Origin: Strongylocentrotus droebachiensis
Taxonomy: Eukaryota > Echinodermata > Echinoidea > Camarodonta > Strongylocentrotidae
DNA length: 64,000 bases
Assembly: GCA_035222895.1 (NCBI GenBank)
Contig: JAVYIG010001841.1
Coordinates: 62,001-126,000 of the forward strand
Reading direction: 5' to 3'
In this document: positions 20,701 to 33,905 of the stretch, piece by piece
Numbering within the stretch: the stretch's first letter is position 1
Layout of the letters: every line of letters begins with the position of its first letter
Notes under the pieces: generated by a model
What the model saw: only the letters and a program-made list of their open reading frames with translations
Told to the model about the DNA's origin: nothing
Databases searched by the model: none
Translations under genes and position numbers: made by a program

Positions 20701-23700
20701 CTACAATGAAAATGAGTTAAAGAATGAATAAATTGATAAATACATTGATAGATAAATAAATACTAAAACGAATGTATAAATACAGATTGAAGTAGATGTT
20801 AATGAAAGAATATATGAATAAATGAATAGACAAACAAATAGATAAATGAGTATACAAATAATTAAATAAACATAAGTAAATATATACAAAATCAAAATGA
20901 CTGGGCTATGTACGGGTATAACAACTTTTTTTCCCTTCTTTTTCTTATTGTTTGGATAGGTAACTAATTAATTTAAATCAACGTGAAATACCATCACGAG
21001 AGCATTGCTTATTGGTGAAATATTACCTTGGGGGTAATTGACATTTTATTGAATATATATGTGTGAAAGTAAATGAACCCACATGTATTTCAAAATTACA
21101 AAATAAACGAGGAGTTTAAATAATAATAATGATAAGATGTTCATTTATACAGCAGAGCTACTATATGAACATGCTTTACTGCGCTTTATAAAAAGTATTA
21201 CATTATTATCCCGGCTGCAGCTCGGCCGCAACAGGCCGCTACATCATTCAAGGCATTTCTTCCTACAGGGTGTTGACTTCACCTAGGCGAAGAGTGGCAA
21301 ATGTAGAAAATGTCCTGCTAAAAACAACTTGGGTACCGTGTTTTCACTTCGCTACAGTAAGTCTATGGAAGTGGCTACAGTCTTGTTCAAAGCCTAGTTG
21401 TGAAATGGGTATCCACACACACTATCATTTCATGAGGCGTTCATTCACATCACAAACATAATTCTATTCTTCTACTGATTCTATACCTTCTAAAGAGTAA
21501 AAGTATAACATTGAATTAGTAGACACTTATGCTCTTCAAAAACTCATCAATTCATTATACTGTTTAATAAAAATGATACCGGCTATATATGTATTTGAAC
21601 ACTCAAGTAAATCGACATTAACACACTCATCTAAATGTTTGGAGGCACATTCATATCCGACGCCTATGTATAAGCTCATTAGGAGATTAGCTATACTACG
21701 CGGCCAATCATCTAATAACACAGAGTCAAATCACAAATTCGGACTCTGAAAAAAAATCCCACCCTCCATTCATATAACACGTAAAGTAGAAACCATAATT
21801 TGATTTTGAATTCGTCACCTTAAATTCAAATTTTGTCCACGATCCCGTCTTCTGATCAAAAATTGAATGATAGATAATTTGTAGAGTAAAAGTCTCAGCT
21901 ACAACATATTGAAATATGGAAGACATCAGAGCAGGGGCGAATTTTAAATTGCAATTTTTTTCTTTTCTTTTTACATATTCAGACCTACTTAACATTATGT
22001 AGTTGATTTAATTTTTTGTGTATAGGTCGCCTTAAACTTTAAATATGTTTATCTTCGAATAATACTTTTAATATAAAAAGTCTAGGCAAGCACATTTTCT
22101 ATGGTTCTTTAATTTATTTAGTTTTTGAAGTTACGAAACCATTGACGTCATGTCGTCTTTGAATATATGCAGGCAAGTTGTTGTAACCGACAAATGGACA
22201 AATGAATAAACGTTTCTACGAAACAACATTTAAAGAAAACACAGAACAACAACAACAAAGACATAGACAAAATGTATGTTTACCAGCAGTAGTTTGAGAT
22301 GTGACTGAATCCGATGTCTGTATCGCTGTCGTAGGTTCGGTCAAAGTAGTAGGAATCGGAGTTGTTTCTGTTGAAAACAATTATTACAAAGAAGTAACTA
22401 TGAATAACAAGGAACACAAATATGAAAAAGAAGGGGAGATTAAATTGAACAGTGTAATGTAAGTTTGAATGAAATACTCAGGATGAACAACCAATACATT
22501 TCAATAGACAGAAGGAGCAATACGTAACATTGGCTCTCACCATTGTTCCCAAAAGCTCATTCACGTAGGATAGGTTAGCGAAAAAATGGTCAAAATGTTT
22601 TTAAACGTTAGGATTGCCGCTCTTGGAAAAATTACAATGACAAATTTAGCTTGATACATGAGCGATACGGTACCCAAACATTGAAAATGGCACGTTCAAT
22701 GTTAACAACGCTTACAGGTAAATTCTATCAAAGCAAACAACCAATTATTATTGGTTAAAAACGAAGGGAGAGAAGCATCAGATCTTGAAGCGAACGATAT
22801 AACAATAGGCGCTTGAACCCCTTCAGGAAAGAGTTTAAGTGCAGTGGGGTTTTTACTCATTAGGTTTGAACGCTTTCCACAAACCACAATATAGCATCAT
22901 TCGTTTCTTTTCTCCTGTCAATGTAAAATAATTGTATATGTTTTCATCTTGATATTAAGTAATTTTGAGCAGCGAACTACTACCTTGGCATCTCGGGTCA
23001 AGGTAACCTACAGCACAATACTCCCATCTTATCCCAGAATTGGTGGTGTAACACCAAGCAGTGGCCTCATTATCTGGGTTTCTGCACAAGTTGCCGTCTA
23101 GTCCCGCGTTAGGATAGTTAGCTGGAGTCCCAGTGTGTCCATGTGGGGTCTGAGAGGTCCATGCTTGACAAGTATTACCGTTGATTGTCTGAGCTAAGTC
23201 TCCTCTGTATTGCACTCCTGTTGGATCTTCCTGGCATGTTGGTGTGCCTGGAGAAAACACAGAGTAATATTTCAAAAGAGCTTGCTAAAGTAATATGTGT
23301 TTTATTCTGAATAACAATTTGCTCCCCCTTTCCCCCGAAAAAGCAATTACTCTTATGCAACGACCGATCCACAGACCAAATTATAATTTACTGTGTCAGT
23401 CGCTTAAGGCCCGGTCACACAGGGTGGACGCATGGGGAACGCACGGCCAGCGCATGGGAAATTTGCAATTTTGGCCAGTGCGTTGTCGTGCGCCCAACTT
23501 TTGTCGATGCTACAGCGAGCTGACACCAAATGCATAGCGTGTTGCTAGCGCGCTGGACGCATACAGGGCGCATACAGGGCGCATACAGGGCGCACACAGA
23601 GCGCACATGATAACAACTTCCACGAATGCACAGCGTGTTGCTAGCGCGCTGGACGAATGGTCCACGCATGCACCGCGTTTTACGACGCACGGCCAGCGCA

Positions 23701-25190
23701 TTGGAAATCGGAAAAGGCCGTGTGCCTAACTTTTGTCATGATTTTGGAAAAGCTAGCGAGCTGACACAAAATGCACAGCGTGTAGCTAGCGCGCTGTGCG
23801 TATACAGGGCGTGTGCTCCGCGTATGTCTGGCGCTGGTCTAGCGCGCTCAACGCACGTCTGGCGTGCCTTTGGCGTGTACATTCATGCGTCGAGCTCCGC
23901 GCACACTTTTGAGCATGCTCAAAAAATCCCGACGCACACAGCGAATGACGACGAATGCATAGCGCTGGTCCAGCGTTGGTCCAGCGCGCTCGACGAACAA
24001 GTAACGAGTGATGACGCACGCCTAGCGAACGACAACGCACTGGCCAAAATTGCAAATTTTCCATGCGCCGGCCGTGCGTCCCCCATGCGTCCCCTCTGTG
24101 TGACCGGGCCTTTACATACGTTTAGCTTGACGTGTAGGCCATTTTACGTAATTATACTTACGTGTCAGGATCACTCAAGCCCGATTTAAAAATGCCCCCC
24201 CCCCCCCCCTTGAAAAAATCCTGCGTACGCGCCTGGGATCACTGCCCACTTAAAACACATTCAATATAACTACCCGTTGGACAAACGCCCAAGATGACTA
24301 CTCTCTGGACATAAACCCAAGACTACTACCCGCTGGACAACACCCCAGAAATTGCTAATAACGATATGGAGCTTAAATATGAATAAATAAGGGGTGATGA
24401 AGTCCAAGTGTGAATTATAATTGTATATACATAGCTAGGCAGGCGCGTACGCAGGATTTTTTCAGGGGGGGGGGGGGGGGGTTTTAACATTTATAAATCG
24501 GGCCGAAAATTTCGCAACGACTCAGCCAGCCGCTGAATAAGCGGGGGGGGGGGGGGGGGGGTAAGAGGACACTTTTTTTTTTCGCAACGACTCAGCCGAC
24601 CGCTGAATAAGCGGGGGGGGGGGGGGGTAAGAGGACTTTTTTTTTTTTTTGGTCTCGAAATTTGAAAAATTGATATTTTGCTCCGTTGGGGGGGGGGGTA
24701 AGGTCACCTTTTTTAGGTCAACTATGGGAAAAAAAATCCAAAGGGGGGGGGGTTTTAGGGGGGTTTTGGGGGGGTTTACACACATAAAAATACCAAGGGG
24801 GGGGGGGGTTTAACCCCCCAACCCCCCCCCCCCCCCCCCCCCTGCGTACGCGCCTGTAGCTAGGGATTTGGTTAGTGCAGGAAAGCTATAGGATTTGAAG
24901 TGTCACAATTTCAAATAAATTGGGACAAATCAATTTCATATAAATTAGTTGAAAAATTCAAAAACTTTGTAAGTGTATGATCATTTCTTTTACTGTATGT
25001 ATATATACTGAAGAAATGTCAGCCTTTTAAAGGTAGAGTGCGTAGCTAATGCCCCCCCCCCCCCCTCCCCCGTCAAAATTATGGCCGTTTTTAAAATGTT
25101 ATATTGCGATCTCAATCGCCTACCTGCTGCACGCCCAATACGGCGTGATCCACAAATTCGCACGCCCCGCCTGGCCAACTGTGGCTAGCA

Positions 25191-25224
<34 letters not shown>

Positions 25225-28200
25225 TATTTATAAAGCGCAACATATACATCTCTAGTAGGGGGAGATCGGGACGGTGATCTTACCTGATACTCTGACTGTT
25301 AGAACACCAATCACTACCACAGCGATGACTGCTTCTAGCTTTAGTATAGACACCATGCTTAAGGGGGTCCTTCCTCCACCAGAGGCAATACCACAGATCC
25401 TACATGAACAGAAAATGGTGTCATAGCATTATGGCGCGAGGAGAGATTGTCATATATGATTACAGTGTTTTATTAACTGATTTTTCAAAGTCGCCCACAT
25501 TTCATTCATCATCTGATTTGAGGCACTGCAATATAGAGAGGGAATCAGTTGAAACTTCTGAACTTCCACAGTACTATATAAACATGTTTCAGACTGCAAA
25601 GCCTTCAACGAATAGTCGCCGACGCGAGGACTGTATCACCATCGCCGAGAAATAATAATAATAATAATATTCAACTTCTAGACGTCAATTATCACTCACT
25701 AACATCCATTTTATTCATACTTTATATAATATTTTATATAGTTTCATTTGTTTACAAAGTAGGCCTACGGCCATGACTTAAAGGTTGCTTTTTTTTTTTT
25801 GTCTTTAAAACACAGGGTCAAAATGGATGGATACTTACTATTTGACGAAAGTGATGACACTAACTCTAAGAATACACCAAAACAGTGTACCAAACGTTAT
25901 GTTAGTGATAATGAATAACAAGACAGGTACATGTATTAACTATTTTAAAACTTAACTGTTGTTATCAAGATACTCCATGAAATCATTTCACATAATAGGG
26001 ACAATAATAAAGCTTGTATAGCAAATATGTCTTCGAGTCTTTGTAATAGTGACATAAGATATTCCCCTTTCAGCAACAAAAATTCATTGAAATGTAGACA
26101 ATGATTTTCAGTAATTATCTAGAAATTATGCAACAAATCACGCCAAATGAGTTTGAAAATTCAATTTTCTTTCAATTTCTGAAGGGGCCAAAACACGTTA
26201 TTTTTGTAGCTGCTGCTGTAAGTAAGTACTTGAGAACTTGAAAGCCGCGGCAAGTAACAGGGGGGGGGGGGGGGCGTTTCATGAAACAGTTAGTCGGTGG
26301 TTTTCACCGACTTATATCATTTTCACCGACAATTCTATTTTCACCGACTATTTTCTGATTGGTCAAATTTAGTCAGTGCTGACTAAATTATCGGTGAAAA
26401 TGATATTAGTCGGTGAAAACCACCGACTAATTGTTTCATGAAACACCCCCCAGGTGTTACCAAACTTGTTAAGGCAACTAGATATTGGCCCTTTATAAAT
26501 ACCTAGATTGGATGGAAGGTTGTGAATGTGAGGAATGTGATTTTTAGCAATTACTTAAAGATAAAGACCATTTATGGTCATGCGATTGCATTGTGAAAGA
26601 AACGCTGTGGAATCGATCAGAAAAATGTTGATCATCTAGCATATAAGTATTGGTGTGTACTGCAAGGTTCTGGAATCATCAAAATGATAAGAAATTTGGC
26701 CAAGTCTTCGTAAAGTTACAAGCACTGTACACAGAAAGATGTATATGGTACTCACACACGTGCGCGACACGTGCGTTTATCTCTAACAGGCCAATAGATA
26801 AACTAATTTACAAAATATCTCAATTAGTAGGCGGTTTCCCGGCAAATTTGTTATCATCATGTATTAGTCAAAACATATTCTTTCTCATGATTGGTAATAA
26901 GAGCTTCCATTTCATTTATCGAAATTGGGGCGTTTCCATTCCTGGTCTTTACCTTTAAGCAACACATTTTCCTTACCTAGCTTAACTATGCTTTTACTTA
27001 AAGCTTTTACTAGTAAGTAATTACTCATTTTTTATGAATACGGCGTATTGTTTGTGAGTAAATTTTTTCATGGACCTTTCATGCTTTTGGCTTATATAGC
27101 TACCGTTGGAAAATATGGTGCATGCTAATGGCGCGTGATCACCTAATCAAAATGTTTGCCTTCAGCTCACTGCCTTCATAAGAAGGTGTGATCAAAAATA
27201 GCATTCGTCTATTGTTATAGTTATGTGCATGAGTAATGATATTGAGAGTTTCGAGGTTGAATCAATTCAAATTCAATGACATGGAAAATGAAATCCAAGT
27301 GGTGGAAAGTATTCAAAAATATTTTTTTTTTTCCCGTAAGGATATGATCCAAATATACAGTGCGTCCCAGAAAACAAATGATTATCGTGGGCGAACTATG
27401 AGCTGTTTGCAAATAATTCTTTGATTTTCATAAAGTAAATGTACTGTACTTCAAAATGAAACTTTGATTGAATTAACCAATATGAATTATTGAATATGAA
27501 TCAATATTGATTTTTGTTTACAGTATGCTCAAAATTCTGCTGCCCGTATTCATTCAAGAGGTAGAAAGTTTGACCACATCACCCCTTCACTTATTGCACT
27601 ACACTGGCTTCCTATAAAACAGAGAATTGAATACAAAATTATGTTATTAACATGGAAGGCATCGCATGGATATGCCCCTGTGTAACCTTTAGGACGACTA
27701 CCCCCTAGGACAACTACCCCCGGCCGGACAACTACCCCCAGACAACTACCCCCTAGGTCAACTCCCTCTATAGGACAACTACCCCCTGCCAATTACCCCC
27801 TAGGATAGTTGCCCAGGGGTAGTTGTCCGGGGGTAGTTGTCCTAGGGGGAAGTCGTCCTAGAGGGTGGTTGCCCTAGGGGTAGTTGTCCTAGGGGGTAGT
27901 CGTCCTAGAGGGTGGTTGCCCTAGGGGTGGTTACCCTAGGGGTAGTTGTCCTGGGGGTAGTTGTCCTAGAGGGTGGTTATCCTAGGGGTGGTTGCCCTAG
28001 GGGTAGTTGTCCTAGGGGGTCGTTGTCCTAGAGGGTGGTTATCCTAGGGGTGGTTGCCCTAGGGGTAGTTGACCAGGAGGTAGGTGTCCTAGGGGGTAGT
28101 CGTCCTAGAGGGTGGTTGCCCTAGGGGTGGTTGACCGGGAGGTAGGTGTCCTAGGGGGTAGTCGTCCTAGAGGGTGGTTGCCCTAGGGGTGGTTGACCAG

Positions 28201-31200
28201 GAGGTAGGTGTCCTAGGGGGTAGTCGTCCTAGAGGGTGGTTGCCCTATAGGGGTGGTTGCCCTAGGGGTAGTTGACCAGGAGGTAGGTGTCCTAGGGGGT
28301 AGTCGTCCTAGAGGGTGGTTGCCCTAGGGGTGGTTGACCAGGAGGTAGGTGTCCTAGGGGGTAATCGTCCTAGAGGGTGGTTGCCCTATAGGGATGGTTG
28401 CCCTATGGGTAGTTGACCAGGAGGTAGGTGTCCTAGGGGGTAGTCGTCCTAGAGGGTGGTTGCCCTAGGGGTGGTTGACCAGGAGGTAGGTGTCCTAGGG
28501 GGTAGTCGTCCTAGAGGGTGGTTTCCCTAGGGGTGGTTGACCAGGAGGTAGGTGTCCTAGGGGGTAGTCGTCCTAGAGGGTGGTTGCCCTATAGGGGTGG
28601 TTGCCCTAGGGGTGGTTGTCCAGGGGGTAGGTGTCCTAGAACCCTGTGCGTATGCGCCACGTGTCTTCATATGTGTAGTAGTAAAGGTCATTCGGGGCAA
28701 AATACCAGACAAAGCCGCCCGCCGGTGCTTAATTATCTCGCAGTGGTAATCCCTCATTTGGTTTTTTAAAAATGATTTTTGGTTGTATGTACATGTATTT
28801 GTGATATACTCAGTGATCTCCGACGTTATTTTTGAAACTACAATTTCTGGTCCAACTGCCAAATTATCTTTAGAAAATTTAAAGGTACTATGTCCCTTTT
28901 GCAGCCAACCTCAAATTCTTTAGAACTTTGCAGGAATTATGAATATGTCATGTATGTCCTATCTGTGAAATGTAAACGTTAGCAGTGTCCTCATATTCAA
29001 ATTATGCAAGGAAACCCGTTTACTTGCTAGACTTTACTGTCAGACACTATTGAGTGCATGACTGGCTTTTTTTCTTCTTTGGTAATGACATACATGAAAA
29101 GAGTTGTAAAGGGTACATGAGCATTTGTCTCCATCAATAACCCACTTCTTGTGATGGCCAAGATTGAACTGATTTAATCTTTGCGCAGCATAAAACGTAT
29201 GACAATTCGGTACAATTGTCTGAAAATCAAGACTATTTTCGATTTGACAACTAATAGTCATTATTTTCCCACTTGAAGACATTTTCAAGCCCCACCTTTT
29301 TTAGGGAAGTTCTAAATAAGTATAATCTTTCAAATGCAGTTGGAATTTAACTTTTTCATTTTTTTGGCCTGCAAATGGGACATAGTACCTTTAACGCATG
29401 CGGGTGTACAAGAGATAACAAATTATTGACGATACGTATATATTTCATAAATATGGAGGCAACCAGTCCTGTAGAACGGCCGTGTAGATACTGAGAGATA
29501 ACGATACGCCGAGTATTACAAAGGGAGATTATAAACTAGAAGCACTCGTTATAATTACATGCACGTAATGTTGACCCTGAATGAGTATTGCTTCTGAACT
29601 GTGCCATTATTATTCAGTTGGCCCCTAATCCCATTAGACCATGTCGGAAGTGCAAAATGAAATGATGAATTATATATCAACGGAAAACGAATAATCCACA
29701 GACGACTATACCATCAATGATATGGGTTTGTTAGTGCCTGTCACATGAGTATAACAGCTCTCTGAAAATGCGAAATCTAAAGGAATAAAAATCGCAAGCT
29801 GTCGACCTAAAAACGCATTTTCGACTTTTGAAAGTGAGGTTTTAATTTGCTTGTGTGCAATACTAAAAAGGGATTTATTTGTTATTCCTTTTTATATTTT
29901 ATTCTACCTTCATTCAGATGTTCATTGAATCATATAACGTTGACTCTTCTTCGGAGAGGTCTTCAATATCTCAAAGTCAAATAGTATACCGCTAGACATG
30001 TTCCATCGCTAAGTAGAAATATGACGTATTGGGCGAAATACGTTAGTATATCCATGGAAATACTAATCAGGTCCTATGATGGCGACAACTTGACATAAAT
30101 AATGGTCAAATCAATCAACTTTTGATGCATTAAGGTTATACAACGATACAATTCACCTTCAATTGTGTGTGTGTGTATTGGGTTTTTACAGACGTGTATC
30201 AATCAGATATGATTATTTACGTCTGGGGACCGACCTTTAAACGTCACCATCTGAATCTGAAAGACGTGACTCGGTTTCGAACCTACGTCCTCGCCTGAAT
30301 CAGTTTGTAACTTCCACTGTTAGCTGGATTACAGGCGCACGCCACAACGCCTAGTTGATCGGGAGTGTCGTTGTCGTGGTTTAAGGCGCTTGACTTGAGA
30401 TGCGAAGGTCGAGGGTTCAAATCCCGAAACACGGCACTAATATCCTTTGGCAAGATATTAACCTACACTTGCTATTCTCCACCCAGGTGTTAAAATGGGT
30501 ACCCGGTAGGATGCGACCGTCATTGTTGGTCAAACAGTTTTTGAGCGTCAAGTAACGCCTGGCTTGAATGCTCCCCTGGGAGTGGAGATTGTGCACACAG
30601 TGCACAATGTTTTAAGAGCTTTGTAAAAGCTGAATATTATTGTTATTCTTATCTTGAAAAAAATTAATACTAACAATCAGCGACCATTAAAGGTACGATT
30701 GGATGCAAGCTGTTTGACATGTCAAATGTACCTGACTTAAAGGTACTATGTCCCAGTTGCACGCCAAAAAAAAGAAAAGGTTAAATTCCAACGGCATTTG
30801 AAAGATAATACTAATTTAGAACTTCCCTAAAAAAGGTGGGGCTTGAAAATGTCTTCAAGTGGGAAAATAACGACTATGAGTTGTCAAATCGACTTAGGAG
30901 CTATAGAGCCAATAAGTAATAGTTTTGATTTTCAGACCATTGCACCGAGTGGTCATACGATTTATGCTGCGCAAAGATTCAATCAGTTTAATTTTGGCCA
31001 TCAAAAGAAGTGGGTTATTGATGTAGAAAAATGCTCATGAACCCTTTACAGCTCATTTTATGAATGTTATTACCAAAGAAGAAAAAGAGCTAGTCAGTCA
31101 CTCAATAGTATTAGGGACTTTTAGATTTGCGTGGACTGATACGTGTGACTTCCATTCAAGGCAGTGCATTAAAAGGACGTCGTTCGTGGCAATCCCCATT

Positions 31201-31931
31201 GTCTTCGTGCGAATCTAAAAGTCTCTATTGAACAGTGAAGTCTAGCAAGTAAACGGGTTTCCTTGCATAATTTGAAAATTAGGACACTGCTAACGTTTAA
31301 ATTTCACAGATAGGACATACATGACATATTCATAATTCCTGCAAAGTTCTACATAATTTGAGACTGGCTGCAAAAGGGACATAGTACCTTTAACAGAGTG
31401 TTTTTGTGTTTGTGCGTTGGTGTGTGGAGGTGGCGAGGGAAGAGAGGTGGGCATTTGAACGAGCAAGATATCTGTTTGCAATGACGTGAAATGAAACGTG
31501 GCTAAAGATGGTACTTTTTAAAATTATATAAGAACATAATAAGTGTACCCCTGCCTACACACACACACACACACACACCCTCACTACTTCGGCAAATAAC
31601 GTCAAAAATGATACATGAGGGTGTTTGTTTATATTCTTATTTTCATTTGTTGTCAAGGCTAATTTAAAATATTTGTATTTAAAAAAAACAGAATGTTACC
31701 TGTTGCAAAAAGCAATCATCTTCACGATGAGGAAATTGGTTGTCCAAGGGTAAGTCTGTTGAAAGAAAAAGCAACGTTGAAACGTTGAAACAATTAATTA
31801 TACGTCTGCCTACACACAATAAAATTATTCAGCGTAGCTACAATATTCATTTCGTGCATCAACATTTTCCTTGCATCTTATTGTTTTTTTTTTCTCTCTC
31901 TCTTTTCCTCTCTGTTCGCTCTACCCGTCTC

Positions 31932-31962
<31 letters not shown>

Positions 31963-33868
31963 CCCTATCTCTCTCTCTCTCTCTCTCTGCCCTCTCCCTT
32001 ATTTTCTTCGCCCCTCACATCTTGACATCTGTCTCCTTTCTTTTCTATGTCTTCAATAAATTATCTGTTCTGTTTCTTCCAGCATTTATGCATGCCTTCT
32101 TTCAAGTACAATGATCTCTCTCTCTCTCTCTCTCTCTATCTACTTCCCTCTATTTTTTTTTTGCTGTATGTATTTTTTTTTAATTGCTTGACATTCGGGT
32201 TCCCTTTGTTAAAAAAGACAACATAGGGAAATGTTAAGTTCGAAAATATGCAATAACACATTAACTAACGAACCTCCGTACATAACGCATCGTATCTTTG
32301 TAAATATATGTAGTTATAAATAAATATACATCATATCAGGGACGTGATAGAGAAGGACTTGAATCAAGCCGTTCTCCTTTGACCCCATGCTCCAAGCCGC
32401 CGGAAAGTTATGCGCTAATCTGCAGCTGTTGACCAGGTGGTGAGATAAAAGAGCGCATGAAATTTTAGGATTTAGAATTCCTACATCAGAAAATGGTATC
32501 ACAGCAACTGTTCGCTGTCCCTTCCAATGGTTTCTCATCCATTGTTGAATGTGTAAAGAGTAGAACAAGCGAACACAAACTTGTGTAATTTCATTCTTTT
32601 TTAAACTTGAAAAATACAAAAAACACGCGAAAACACGCATTAGCAAACTTAATGTTATTGAAGATTGTAAATCATGGATCAAATAACGGGACATTAAAGC
32701 ATGCACAAATTAGCGCATCATCCTAAAATATTGAGTTTTTGACAGGATGTAATTTTTCTTTTACCAACTCTGGCACACAATTTAAAGGCAGGACGGAGTT
32801 CTAAATTTGAAAATTTGTTTGATGCACTATTCCCAATACAATCCCCATATAAAGTTTTTAATTTACACTGTAATTTTGCCGGTAATTTAATATTTTGTAA
32901 TAAATGTAAAACTGGTGCCTGGCTTCCGAAATTCCCCGCAGTGGAAGCGCGGTTCGGAGCATGGAACTTCAAAGCCAAGTGGAATGTTACACATCCCATT
33001 GTTACGCTTTAGAACTCAAGAATGCGTTTGAATAAATTACAAGAGTTTCGCCTCCTGTTCTTTCACCTCCCTGATCATATATACAATAAAACCACGAACA
33101 AACTCACTTTATACAGGCAGTTTGCACGCAGACTTACTCAGTCCTCATGCAAAACGCTACAAAAAAAAAACTTTCTTTTTTCTTTTTTTCTTCTTTTCAA
33201 ACGGTTGCCAATTTTAATTTACATGCATTGCTTATTTTATCTTTCAACGCTTTTTTTTCCATCACATGACACTTATATTCTATATTATCTCCTTTTCGTA
33301 GAAATCAATAGAAACTTATTCCATATCCATTATGTGAAAGACTATATTTGATGCATAATATAAATAGGCGAAAAGTAAATATTGGCGATCTGGAATGACA
33401 CAAAACAAACATTAATCAAACGCATGATGGTCGGAAAAGGGAACGCAAAGCATTAATCAATACCACGTTGATGTAATTAGGTTGTTTCATTCCCAGTTGT
33501 TATGGTAGCTGCATGCATGGCCTCCATTGGCGCTATTCCTATTGATGGTTTAGTCCAATATCACATTCTCAAGCGCAACAAGATGCAAATTGACCTTTTG
33601 GCAAGACATTGATCTACATTTGCCACTCTCCACCCAGGTGTTAAATGGTTACCCGGTAGGATGCGAAAGCTAATGTGCTTAGATTAGCAAGTGTGCGCTT
33701 GTAAAAAAATGATGCACTGGCTGGAATGCTCTCCAGGGAGTGGAGAATGTACATGCATTGTGTGCGGGTAAGCCTGAATCCGATGAGCGGGGTAATAACA
33801 TGATTGCAGGGCCCTCAGGAAGAACAGTATGAATACTGATGAGGCTACCCTGGGTAAACAAGACATAC

Positions 33869-33905
<37 letters not shown>

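Noticed and set aside
23626..24189. 187-codon plus-strand ORF
   Set aside because: It lies within the CpG-rich Harbinger-like MITE; long frames exist on both strands because the repeats lack stops, and no protein family is matched.
27688..28645. Regularly spaced repeats resembling a CRISPR array
   Set aside because: Units are contiguous variants without unique spacers, in a eukaryotic intron; it is a minisatellite.
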